This document shows, one piece after another, positions 54,769-62,657 of a stretch of 64,000 bases of DNA; the first letter of the stretch is position 1; every line of letters begins with the position of its first letter. Source of the DNA: Domibacillus sp. PGB-M46. Lineage in GTDB: Bacteria; Bacillota; Bacilli; Bacillales; Domibacillaceae. The position numbers and the translations under genes are program-made. A model generated the notes under the pieces. The model was not told the origin of the DNA. It did no database searches and saw nothing but the letters and a program-made list of their open reading frames with translations. The stretch is from the NCBI RefSeq assembly GCF_022668875.1, contig NZ_JAKGCR010000003.1, positions 124,001 through 188,000 of the forward strand, in the 5' to 3' direction.

Positions 54769-55680
54769 TTGCAAAAAATAAAACCATACTTACTGCTCAT
54801 TTTAGTGATGATGATTTGGGGATTTAACGTGCCGCTTATTAAAATACTGGTCAGCACAGTCGAGCCGGTGACGATCACCGCACTTCGTATTTTCACGGCA
54901 TCACTTGTTGTATTTATTATTTTGACCAAAATGGGAAAAGTTCATTGGCCCGCTATTTATCATTGGAAGTATATTTTGGGCGGCGGCTTGTTTAACGTTT
55001 TTTTTCATCACTTGTTTTTAGGGCTTGGTGCTGCTGGAACAAGCTCTGTTCATACAGGCATTATATTGGGGCTGGGCCCGATTTTAACAGCCTTTATGTC
55101 CGTTCTTTTTTTCCAGCGGGGATTGTCCGCGGTGCGGGTGCTTGGCTTTTTAACAGGAACAGCCGGTGTACTGGTGACAGTACTGGGCGGAGGAGCTGGC
55201 TTAGGAGGATTTGTGCTTGGCGATTTGTTTATTTTCTTCTCGATTACGGCCCAGGCCTTCAGCTTTATTTTAGTGAGCCGCGCTGCGCGTGATATCGATC
55301 CGCTTTTGTTGACCGGTTATATGCAGCTGTTTGGTTCATTAGGACTGTTTATGACGAGCTTTCTTTTAGAGCCGAATGGCCTCGCATCGCTTCAAAACGT
55401 CCATTTCCAGACTGTCATTGTGTTCCTTGTCTCTGCAGTCGGAGCAACAGCGGTCGGCCATTTAGTATATAACAATACGATTACAAAAATCGGTCCGGCC
55501 GAAGCGGCGATTTTTTTAAACTTAAATACTTTTTTCTCAATCGTCGGATCTGCGGTAATTCTGGGTGAACCGATTTACTATTATCACTGGCTCGGGCTGC
55601 TGCTGATTGTGCCGGGTGTGTTAATGGGATCAGGCGCACTGGAAGAAATGATTCGCAGGCGCAGGCGTGCTGTAAGATAA
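54769..55680 (+). CDS. DMT superfamily (EamA) transporter
   Basis: A 303-residue carrier with ten helices in two EamA repeats (LLLILVMMIWGFNVPLIKIL in the first; FILVSRAARDIDPLLLTGYM in the second; GAVLLGE-like SAVILGEPIYYYHW near the end). The TTG start has GAAGGGG upstream. It is the third gene of an export operon with the ThrE pair, which suggests an amino acid or metabolite efflux role. Confidence 0.88.
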   Translation: MQKIKPYLLLILVMMIWGFNVPLIKILVSTVEPVTITALRIFTASLVVFIILTKMGKVHWPAIYHWKYILGGGLFNVFFHHLFLGLGAAGTSSVHTGIILGLGPILTAFMSVLFFQRGLSAVRVLGFLTGTAGVLVTVLGGGAGLGGFVLGDLFIFFSITAQAFSFILVSRAARDIDPLLLTGYMQLFGSLGLFMTSFLLEPNGLASLQNVHFQTVIVFLVSAVGATAVGHLVYNNTITKIGPAEAAIFLNLNTFFSIVGSAVILGEPIYYYHWLGLLLIVPGVLMGSGALEEMIRRRRRAVR

Positions 55681-55682
55681 AC

Positions 55683-55727
55683 AAAAAAGCCCGGCTTCCG
55701 TCTTTAAAACGGAAGTCGGGCTTTTTT
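55683..55727. terminator. Bidirectional terminator between eamA and the FhuF-like gene
   Basis: AAAAAAGCCCGGCTTCCGT pairs with ACGGAAGTCGGGCTTTTTT (one G-U pair). It lies between convergent genes and reaches the minus-strand stop codon. Confidence 0.95.
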
Positions 55728-56358
55728 AAAGGGTTTGCGCGGTTTCACAGTTTTTCTTTTTCAAAAGCGGACAGTATGGGCATTTCCCGCACCCCGGCAC
55801 TTCCTTGTACAAGCAGCACGTCAGCCGGCTAAAGTTTTCCATTGCCTCCTCCGGTTTCTGCTTGCGTAAAAACCGTTCATATTGCGGCAGGAGCGCAAGG
55901 TCGCGGGTATCCTTTAAAATATGCACATACATCCAAAGCACATAACCGAAAATATTTTCCCGGGAAATAACTGCTGGCAGCTTCGCTTCTTTCGCAATCG
56001 TTTGGATTACCGGCTCGGCCAGCCGGTTCAGCAAAAAGTCCGCTCCTTCGTCGCCGCAGGAAATCCAGTTTTCATGCTTCAGCCGAAATAAAAGAGGCCA
56101 TCCGTCTCCGCCTTCCATGACGATCTCCATTTCATCAGGATCACCATCCCATATGCGCCGCTCTTTTGAAAAAACGGCCAGGTGGCCGGCAAGAAACAGC
56201 CCATAACGCCGCATAAACATCGATGCCGCTGCCGGAAGAGATGTTACTTTTAAGTTCTGCTCCGCCGAAGCCATCAGCAGCTGTACATTGCCTGCCCATT
56301 CTGTTACGGTTCCCATTGCTTCGCCTTCATTTCGAAACGCAAACATAGCACGGTCCAC
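55726..56358 (-). CDS. FhuF-like siderophore-iron reductase
   Basis: A 210-residue protein with the FhuF C-terminal 2Fe-2S signature: RLTCCLYKEVPGCGKCPYC (CC-x10-C-x2-C pattern), a few residues before the end. The rest is helical and Trp-rich. Such proteins reduce ferric siderophores in the cytoplasm. GTG 56358 has AAAGGGGG 8 bp upstream; ATG 56346 is possible. An upstream reading-frame extension overlaps another gene and is rejected. A Fur-like box lies in its promoter. Confidence 0.78.
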   Translation of the reverse strand: MDRAMFAFRNEGEAMGTVTEWAGNVQLLMASAEQNLKVTSLPAAASMFMRRYGLFLAGHLAVFSKERRIWDGDPDEMEIVMEGGDGWPLLFRLKHENWISCGDEGADFLLNRLAEPVIQTIAKEAKLPAVISRENIFGYVLWMYVHILKDTRDLALLPQYERFLRKQKPEEAMENFSRLTCCLYKEVPGCGKCPYCPLLKKKNCETAQTL

Positions 56359-56382
56359 GCCGGCCGCCCCCTTTTTTTCTTT

Positions 56383-56412
56383 ATTATAAATGAATGTTAT
56401 TCTCACAATCAA
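56383..56412 (-). promoter_or_regulatory. Promoter of the FhuF-like gene with Fur-like box
   Basis: On the minus strand TTGATT (56412-56407), an 18-base spacer and TATAAT (56388-56383). In the spacer, TGAATGTTATTCTCA (56391-56405) matches the 7-1-7 Fur box TGATAATNATTATCA at 10 of 14 fixed positions. Confidence 0.55.
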
Positions 56413-56483
56413 TGTAAGCCGTCCGCCGTGTCGTTCGCTTCTTTCTTTCATAACGTGTGAGTAAACGAAAGGAGTGGCAGCAG

Positions 56484-56636
56484 ATGAAAAAATGCGGCTG
56501 TCGTCGGTGCGGTTGCAAAAAAGATCCTGACTTCCGTCCTGGAAAAAAATCGAGTGAAAAGGGAGAAGAGAGCGGACGGGCAAAAAGAAAAGCATCCTCT
56601 TCTGAGAAGAAAAGCTCTTTTTCTAAAAAAAGATAA
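56484..56636 (+). CDS. Small Cys/Lys-rich basic protein
   Basis: A 50-residue protein with an excellent binding site (AAAGGAGTGG, 10 bp before ATG 56484) and its own terminator. The N-terminus has a tight cluster of four Cys (MKKCGCRRCGCKK), a possible metal or redox site; the remainder is Ser/Lys/Glu-rich and likely disordered (KKSSEKGEES; EKKSSFSKKR). I do not recognise the family. It is divergent from the FhuF-like iron gene. The coordinates include the stop codon. Confidence 0.7.
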   Translation: MKKCGCRRCGCKKDPDFRPGKKSSEKGEESGRAKRKASSSEKKSSFSKKR

Positions 56637-56637
56637 G

Positions 56638-56690
56638 AGAAAAGCAGGTATTTAGGAGTGTTTTACACTGCTCAATACCTGCTTTTTTCG
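56638..56690 (+). terminator. Terminator after the small protein gene
   Basis: AAAGCAGGTATT pairs with AATACCTGCTTT; inside it AGTGT pairs with ACACT. T residues follow. Confidence 0.92.
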
Positions 56691-56701
56691 TATTTTTTAA
56701 A

Positions 56702-56757
56702 ATTTTCGTTAGAAAATCTGACAATTCTAAACATTAAGGCAGATTTTATGGTATATT
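56702..56757 (+). promoter_or_regulatory. Put operon promoter region
   Basis: ATTTTC-GTTA-GAAAAT is a perfect inverted repeat at 56702-56717. Further down, TGGTATATT (56749-56757) is an extended -10. No -35 or sigma-54 -24/-12 box is visible. The repeat could bind the put regulator or CodY-like protein; unproven. Confidence 0.4.
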
Positions 56758-56835
56758 GAATTCATCGGATAAACAAAGTTGTTCAAAAATTAATAAATGA
56801 ACAATAATGTATAAATAGAAAAGGAGGTACATAGA

Positions 56836-57747
56836 ATGGAACTGATGATGCGTAACGTATTTCAATTCATTGGACAAAATCAATCGGCTAATAAATTAGC
56901 AAAGAAATATGGACTGCGTTTCGGTGCCGGCCGGTTTGTTGCCGGGGAAACAATCAGCACGGCCATTCAGGCGGTAAGAAAATTGAATGCAGAAGGCAAA
57001 GTAGTCACGCTGGACCATTTAGGTGAGTTTGTTTTTACAGAAGAAGAAGCAGCCGAATCAACCGCTATGTGTATCCAGACACTTGATGCCATTGCTGAAG
57101 CGGGTGTTACATCAAATCTCTCATTGAAGATGACATCGCTTGGTCTTGATATCAGTAAAGAGCTGTGCCTGCGGAATATGCGGAAAATTTTAGACCGCGC
57201 CGTACTTCACAATAATTTTGTCCGAATCGATATGGAAGATTACGCACATGCCCAAATCTCTCTTGATATTTACAGAGAGCTTCGCCTTGATTACGATAAC
57301 GTCGGAATTGTCATCCAGGCTTATCTGTATCGTACAGAGCAGGACATTGCGGACTTAAACGAGCAAAGAGCCAATCTTCGCCTCGTAAAAGGTGCTTACA
57401 AAGAGTCACCGGAGGTTGCGTTTCCAGAGAAAAAAGATGTAGACGATAATTTCAAAAAAATTATCAAGCAGCATTTGCTGAATGGAAACTATGCGGCTGT
57501 GGCGACACATGATGAGGACGCTGTCGCTTACACGAAAGAGCTTGTCCGCACACATAACATTCCAAAAGAGCAATTTGAATTTCAGATGCTGTACGGGATT
57601 TGTGAGGATCTGCAAAACAAGCTGGTAGAAGAAGGCTACAAAGTTCGTGTATATGTACCATACGGAAATGACTGGTTTGGATATTTTACAAGACGGCTGG
57701 CAGAACGCCCGGCAAACGTCTGGTTTGTACTAAAAAACTTATTTTAA
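56836..57747 (+). CDS. Proline dehydrogenase
   Basis: A 303-residue FAD-dependent monofunctional PRODH oxidising proline to pyrroline-5-carboxylate at the membrane. TIM-barrel motifs: VTLDHLGEFV, SLKMTSLGLDIS, FVRIDMEDYAHAQISLDIY, GIVIQAYLYRTEQD, RLVKGAYKESPEVAFPEK, and the C-terminal RVYVPYGNDWFGYFTRRLAE with the paired Arg that bind substrate. AAAGGAGG precedes the ATG. It is first in a proline-to-glutamate-to-2-oxoglutarate cluster. Confidence 0.95.
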   Translation: MELMMRNVFQFIGQNQSANKLAKKYGLRFGAGRFVAGETISTAIQAVRKLNAEGKVVTLDHLGEFVFTEEEAAESTAMCIQTLDAIAEAGVTSNLSLKMTSLGLDISKELCLRNMRKILDRAVLHNNFVRIDMEDYAHAQISLDIYRELRLDYDNVGIVIQAYLYRTEQDIADLNEQRANLRLVKGAYKESPEVAFPEKKDVDDNFKKIIKQHLLNGNYAAVATHDEDAVAYTKELVRTHNIPKEQFEFQMLYGICEDLQNKLVEEGYKVRVYVPYGNDWFGYFTRRLAERPANVWFVLKNLF

Positions 57748-57766
57748 TTAAAAGGAGACGGTAAAG

Positions 57767-59335
57767 ATGACAACTACAATCGAGCGCACACCATTTAAAA
57801 ACGAGCCATTCACAAACTTCGCGGATGAAGCAAACAAAAAAGCGATGCAGGATGCACTGGCAAAAGTAAAAAGTGAACTTGGCGGTACATTCCCGCTTGT
57901 TATTGGTGGAAAACGAGTAGAAACAGAAGAAGTACTAACATCTATTAATCCAGGGAACACAGATGAAATTGTTGGCTACGCATCAAAAGGAACCTCAGAG
58001 CATGCGGAAGCAGCAATGCAGGCGGCACTGGCAGCATTTGAATCATGGAAGCACACAGCACCGGCAGAGCGCGCTGAGTACTTATTCAAAGCGGCAGACT
58101 TGATGCGCCAGCGCAAGCATGAATTCTCTGCAGCGCTTGTATACGAAGTAGGGAAAAACTGGGCAGAAGCAGATGCAGATACAGCAGAAGCGATTGATTT
58201 CATGGAATTTTACGCACGTGAAATGATCCGTTTAAGCGAAACGAGCAAGCACCAGCCGCTAACACAGGTAGAAGGGGAAAAAACAGAGCTAACGTATATC
58301 CCACTTGGCGTAGGCGTTGTAATTTCACCATTCAACTTCCCGCTGGCGATTATGGCTGGAACAACGGTTGCTTCGATTGTGTCAGGAAACACAGTCATCT
58401 TAAAGCCGGCAGATTCTGCACCAATCGTTGCGGCGAAATTCGTTCAGCTGATGGAAGAAGTCGGCCTGCCGGATGGCGTCTTGAACTTTGTACCGGGCGA
58501 TGGCATTGAAGTAGGAGAATACTTGGTAGAGCACCCGAAAACAAGATTTATTTCCTTTACAGGCTCTCGTGCTGTTGGCTGCCGTATTTACGAGCGTGCT
58601 TCAAAAGTACAGCCAGGCCAATTATGGCTGAAGCGTGTCATAGCTGAAATGGGCGGAAAAGACGGCGTCGTCGTAGATGAAACAGCTGATCTAGATGCGG
58701 CGGCAGCGGCAATCGTTGCTTCAGCATACGGCTTCCAGGGTCAAAAGTGTTCAGCGGGCTCCCGTGCGATTATCGTTGAATCTGTTTATGATGAAGTGGT
58801 TGAAAAAGTAGTCGCGCTTACGAAAGAACTTCAAGTGGGCCTTCCGGAAGAAAATGCATCAATCGGACCGGTAATTGATCAAAAATCATTCGATAAAATT
58901 ATGGGATACATCGAAATCGGCAAATCAGAAGGCGTTTTAAAAACAGGCGGCCAAAAAGCGGAAGGAAACGGCTATTATATCGAGCCAACGATTTTTGCAG
59001 ATGTAGATCCAAAAGCGCGTATTATGCAGGAAGAAATCTTCGGCCCCGTACTGGCAATGGCAAAAGCGGCAGACTGGAAAGAAGCAATTGCCATTTACAA
59101 TGACACAGAATACGGCTTAACAGGCGGATTCTTCTCTAAAGAAGAAGATCGTTTGAGCTATGCACTCGAAAACATGCATTGCGGTAACTTGTATTTAAAT
59201 AAAAAGTGCACAGGCGCTTTGGTTGGCGTGCACCCGTTTGGTGGATTTAATATGTCCGGCACGGATTCAAAAGCGGGCGGTTATGATTACCTTCTTCTTT
59301 TCACACAGGGGAAAATGCTGGCACGCAAGCTGTAA
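57767..59335 (+). CDS. 1-pyrroline-5-carboxylate dehydrogenase
   Basis: A 522-residue aldehyde dehydrogenase of the RocA/PutC type, converting P5C (glutamate semialdehyde) to glutamate with NAD. PFNFPLAIMAGTTVASIVSG, SFTGSRAVGCRIYERASKVQ, the Glu in AEMGGKDGVVVDE and the catalytic Cys328 in GFQGQKCSAGSR are intact. The start 19 bp after proline dehydrogenase and AAAGGAGACGG fit one operon. A hairpin terminator follows. Confidence 0.95.
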   Translation: MTTTIERTPFKNEPFTNFADEANKKAMQDALAKVKSELGGTFPLVIGGKRVETEEVLTSINPGNTDEIVGYASKGTSEHAEAAMQAALAAFESWKHTAPAERAEYLFKAADLMRQRKHEFSAALVYEVGKNWAEADADTAEAIDFMEFYAREMIRLSETSKHQPLTQVEGEKTELTYIPLGVGVVISPFNFPLAIMAGTTVASIVSGNTVILKPADSAPIVAAKFVQLMEEVGLPDGVLNFVPGDGIEVGEYLVEHPKTRFISFTGSRAVGCRIYERASKVQPGQLWLKRVIAEMGGKDGVVVDETADLDAAAAAIVASAYGFQGQKCSAGSRAIIVESVYDEVVEKVVALTKELQVGLPEENASIGPVIDQKSFDKIMGYIEIGKSEGVLKTGGQKAEGNGYYIEPTIFADVDPKARIMQEEIFGPVLAMAKAADWKEAIAIYNDTEYGLTGGFFSKEEDRLSYALENMHCGNLYLNKKCTGALVGVHPFGGFNMSGTDSKAGGYDYLLLFTQGKMLARKL

Positions 59336-59346
59336 GAGTGAATCTC

Positions 59347-59394
59347 GAGCTGCCTTTCTGGCTTTTCAGGTCTTGAAAGGCAGCTCTTCTTTTA
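59347..59394 (+). terminator. Hairpin between P5C dehydrogenase and putP
   Basis: GAGCTGCCTTTC / GAAAGGCAGCTC, 12 perfect pairs, 16-base loop, then TTCTTTT. It may partly terminate before putP. Confidence 0.85.
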
Positions 59395-59415
59395 TTAAAA
59401 GGGGGAGAAGGAGAA

Positions 59416-60879
59416 ATGGATATCCAATTACTTATTCCAATTGGCATATACATGGTGGGGATGCTATTGATCGGCTACGCAGCGTACAAACGAACATCGA
59501 ATTTATCAGATTACATGCTTGGGGGCCGCTCTGTTGGACCGGCTGTTACAGCTCTTAGTGCAGGCGCTTCTGACATGAGCGGATGGCTGTTAATGGGGCT
59601 TCCCGGGGCAATGTATGTACAGGGGCTGAGTGCTTCCTGGATTGCGATCGGTTTGACGATCGGCGCTTTTTTAAACTGGCTGTATGTCGCACCTCGTTTA
59701 CGTGTGTACACGGAGATTGCGAACAATTCAATGACCATTCCATCTTTTTTGGAAAATAGGTTTGGGGACCGCTCTAATTTGCTCCGGCTGACATCCGGAC
59801 TTGTCATTATCGTCTTCTTTACATTTTATGTATCATCAGGCATTGTTTCCGGAGGCGTGCTGTTTGAAACCTCGTTTGGGGTCGATTACAAAGTCGGTTT
59901 GTGGATTATTGCCGGTGTTGTCGTCGCATACACATTATTTGGTGGGTTTTTGGCCGTCAGCTGGACGGACTTTGTTCAAGGACTTATTATGGTAAGCGCT
60001 CTCATTTTGGTGCCGATCGTAACCATTATGGAAATTGGCGGTATCGGACCGGTTTTTAAAGAAATGAATGCGATGAATCCAGATCTGTTTAATGTCTTTA
60101 CCGGGACAAGCGTTCTTGGCATCATTTCATTAATGGCATGGGGACTGGGCTATTTCGGGCAGCCCCACATTATCGTCCGCTTTATGGCGATTACCTCTGT
60201 GAAAGAGATTAAAAAAGCACGTAATATTGGCATGAGCTGGATGATTTTCTCGGTCGGCGGCGCCATGCTGACTGGATTCCTTGGTCTCGCTTATTACTCG
60301 CAGCAGCAGGGAGAGCTTGCCGATCCGGAAACCGTCTTTATTACATTGAGTGAAATTTTGTTCCATCCATTTATAAGCGGCTTTTTGCTGGCAGCATTGC
60401 TGGCGGCTGTCATGAGTACAATTTCTTCCCAGCTTCTCGTTACGTCAAGCTCACTGACAGAAGACATTTATAAAACGTTTTTCCGCCGGTCTGCATCCGA
60501 CAAAGAACTCATGCTGATCAGCCGCGGTGCTGTGTTGGTGGTTGCTGTTGTGGCTGTTGGCCTGGCACTTAATAATAACAGTACCATTCTTTCGCTTGTC
60601 GGCTATGCATGGGCAGGCTTCGGCGCTGCATTTGGCCCGGTTATTTTAATGAGTTTGTATTGGAAACGAATGAACAAATGGGGAGCACTGGCTGGTATTA
60701 TCGGCGGCGCTGTAATGGTTATCGTTTGGGCGAGCATTCCGTCTTTGTCAGGACTGCTGTATGAAATTATCCCAGGCTTCTTTGTCAGTACCGTCGCTGT
60801 CTGGGCAGTCAGCTTAATGACACCTGCGCCAAGCGCACAACTAACCCGCTCATATGAAAAATACGAGGAAACGGCATAA
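59416..60879 (+). CDS. putP: Sodium/proline symporter
   Basis: A 487-residue SSS-family transporter with 13 or so helices. LGGRSVGPAVTALSAGASDM and SGWLLMGLPGAMYVQGLS near the N-terminus carry the sodium site (Ser/Asp), and GWGLGYFGQPHIIVRFMAI-like sequence (AWGLGYFGQPHIIVRFMAIT) and SSQLLVTSSSLTEDIYKTFF are PutP signatures. It feeds the proline oxidation enzymes encoded upstream. The binding site is GGGGGAGAAGGAG. Confidence 0.95.
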   Translation: MDIQLLIPIGIYMVGMLLIGYAAYKRTSNLSDYMLGGRSVGPAVTALSAGASDMSGWLLMGLPGAMYVQGLSASWIAIGLTIGAFLNWLYVAPRLRVYTEIANNSMTIPSFLENRFGDRSNLLRLTSGLVIIVFFTFYVSSGIVSGGVLFETSFGVDYKVGLWIIAGVVVAYTLFGGFLAVSWTDFVQGLIMVSALILVPIVTIMEIGGIGPVFKEMNAMNPDLFNVFTGTSVLGIISLMAWGLGYFGQPHIIVRFMAITSVKEIKKARNIGMSWMIFSVGGAMLTGFLGLAYYSQQQGELADPETVFITLSEILFHPFISGFLLAALLAAVMSTISSQLLVTSSSLTEDIYKTFFRRSASDKELMLISRGAVLVVAVVAVGLALNNNSTILSLVGYAWAGFGAAFGPVILMSLYWKRMNKWGALAGIIGGAVMVIVWASIPSLSGLLYEIIPGFFVSTVAVWAVSLMTPAPSAQLTRSYEKYEETA

Positions 60880-60896
60880 AAGAAAGGATGAATCCA

Positions 60897-62156
60897 ATGA
60901 TCGCGGCAGCAAAAACAGAGCAGCTTAATGTACTTGAACGTACACAACTTGTGATGGAGCAGGCACTGAGTAAAATGTCCTGCGGAAAAGACGTCTATGA
61001 ATTATTAAAAGAACCGCAGCGCGTACTGACGGTCCGAATTCCAGTTCGCATGGATGACGGCACCACGACCGTTTTCACCGGCTGGCGCGCCCAGCACAAT
61101 GATGCGGTGGGCCCAACAAAAGGCGGCATTCGTTTTCATCCGGACGTAACCGTAGAAGAAGTGAAGGCGTTGTCGATCTGGATGAGTATGAAATGCGGCC
61201 TGGCCAATCTGCCGTATGGAGGCGGAAAAGGCGGCATTCAATGCGATCCGCGGGCTATGTCGATGGGTGAACTCGAACGCCTCAGCCGGGGATATGTCCG
61301 GGCGATCAGCCAAATTGTCGGGCCGACAAAGGATATTCCGGCACCGGATGTGTATACCAATGCGCAAATTATGGCCTGGATGATGGATGAGTACAGCCAC
61401 ATTCGCGAATTTGATTCACCAGGCTTTATTACCGGTAAACCGCTTGTGCTCGGCGGTTCACTTGGGCGGGACTCCTCAACGGCTAAAGGTGTGACCATCG
61501 TCATGAAAGAAGCCGCTCGTCTTGCTGGTTTTTCTGTGCAGGGAGCGCGGGTGATCATTCAAGGCTTCGGAAATGCGGGCAGTTATCTGGCCCAGTTTCT
61601 TCATAAAGAAGGCGCAATTATCGTCGGTGTATCTGATGCATACGGTGCTCTTTATGACCCTGATGGACTCGATATCCCGTATTTGCTTGACCGCCGCGAC
61701 TCATTCGGAACGGTTTCAAATTTAGTAGAAAACTGCATTACAAATGAAGAGATGCTGCAAAAACCATGTGATATTCTTGTGCCGGCAGCCATTTCGAATC
61801 AGCTGACAGCAGCCAATGCGCCTCACATTCAAGCGAAAGTGGTAGTGGAAGCGGCCAATGGTCCGACGACGCTGGAAGGAACGAAAATCCTCACCGAACG
61901 AGGCATCCTTCTTGTGCCGGATGTACTGGCAAGCGCCGGCGGCGTGATTGTCTCATATTTTGAATGGGTGCAGAACAATCAAGGCTACTACTGGACAGAA
62001 CAGGAAGTAGACGAAAAGCTTGAAGCGATCTTAACGGCTGCTTTTACGAATGTATATAATACAGCCCAGAAGCATGAAACAGATATGCGCCTTGCCGCTT
62101 ACATGGCGGGATTGAAGAAAATGGTTGAGGCATGCACGTACCGTGGATGGGTTTAA
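60897..62156 (+). CDS. NAD-dependent glutamate dehydrogenase
   Basis: A 419-residue GDH (RocG/GudB-like). The substrate-binding GPTKGGIRFHPDVTVEEVKA, the catalytic Lys region MKCGLANLPYGGGKGGI, the dinucleotide motif QGFGNAGSYLAQFLHKEG and EAANGPTT are present. It converts glutamate to 2-oxoglutarate and ammonia, the last step of proline use. ATG 60897 is chosen because AGAAAGG lies 9 bp upstream; ATG 60888 overlaps that site. I cannot tell RocG from GudB. Confidence 0.93.
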   Translation: MIAAAKTEQLNVLERTQLVMEQALSKMSCGKDVYELLKEPQRVLTVRIPVRMDDGTTTVFTGWRAQHNDAVGPTKGGIRFHPDVTVEEVKALSIWMSMKCGLANLPYGGGKGGIQCDPRAMSMGELERLSRGYVRAISQIVGPTKDIPAPDVYTNAQIMAWMMDEYSHIREFDSPGFITGKPLVLGGSLGRDSSTAKGVTIVMKEAARLAGFSVQGARVIIQGFGNAGSYLAQFLHKEGAIIVGVSDAYGALYDPDGLDIPYLLDRRDSFGTVSNLVENCITNEEMLQKPCDILVPAAISNQLTAANAPHIQAKVVVEAANGPTTLEGTKILTERGILLVPDVLASAGGVIVSYFEWVQNNQGYYWTEQEVDEKLEAILTAAFTNVYNTAQKHETDMRLAAYMAGLKKMVEACTYRGWV

Positions 62157-62157
62157 T

Positions 62158-62188
62158 GAAGGAGCGCCCTTTGGGTGCTCCTTTTTTC
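62158..62188 (+). terminator. Terminator of the put/gdh cluster
   Basis: AAGGAGCGCCC / GGGTGCTCCTT (one G-U pair), loop TTT, then T residues. Confidence 0.93.
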
Positions 62189-62234
62189 TACTGAAAAAGA
62201 TAGATAGAGGAGAAAGGAAGGGAAGGGGTACGGG

Positions 62235-62576
62235 GTGTCTTTTAAAATAGGCTTTCGCACGGTGAAAACAGCTGTGGCTGTGTCAGCAGCGATTGCCGCC
62301 GCAGGGTTTCTTCAGCTTGAGTTTTATGTATCGTCCGCAATCATTACAATCTTATGTGTACAGCATTCACGTCAGAAGTCACTTCCAAGCGCCCGTGACC
62401 GCTTTTTTGCCTGCATGCTGTAGATCCCGTTTTCGTTTGGCTTTCTGGACGTCGTTCCGCTCCATGAATCGAACGAAGAAATGGCAGATTGGATCGAATC
62501 ATTCAGCTGTGGCAGCGAAGTAAAAGACGGGACCCCCCTCAGCCTGCCTGCCTTCTTCTTGCTATTTGGGAGATGA
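62235..62576 (+). pseudogene. Remnant of an aromatic acid exporter (ArAE_1) family protein
   Basis: From GTG 62235 (after GGAAGGGG) the frame gives MSFKIGFRTVKTAVAVSAAI, then LQLEFYVSSAIITILCVQHS and SLPSARDRFFACML, the N-terminal pair of helices of YqjA/ArAE_1 exporters. A TAG follows at 62421. The same frame continues to 62576 with EEMADWIESFS but I do not recognise it. Normal members have 320 or more residues, so most of the gene has been lost. Confidence 0.65.
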
Positions 62577-62657
62577 ATCAGTTTATGGGCCAGCACCCCC
62601 GGTAGAAAGGACCCTTCCTTTTATGGTAAGTTAAATAAAAAGAGAAAGGGTTTTTTT

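Noticed and set aside
56359-56595. N-terminal extension of the FhuF-like protein
   Set aside because: The extension overlaps the small divergent gene and the promoter, and lacks a binding site; GTG 56358 has one.
56702-56717. CodY box before the proline dehydrogenase gene
   Set aside because: The inverted repeat ATTTTC-N4-GAAAAT has a 4-base gap where the CodY consensus has one base, so it is listed only as an unassigned repeat.
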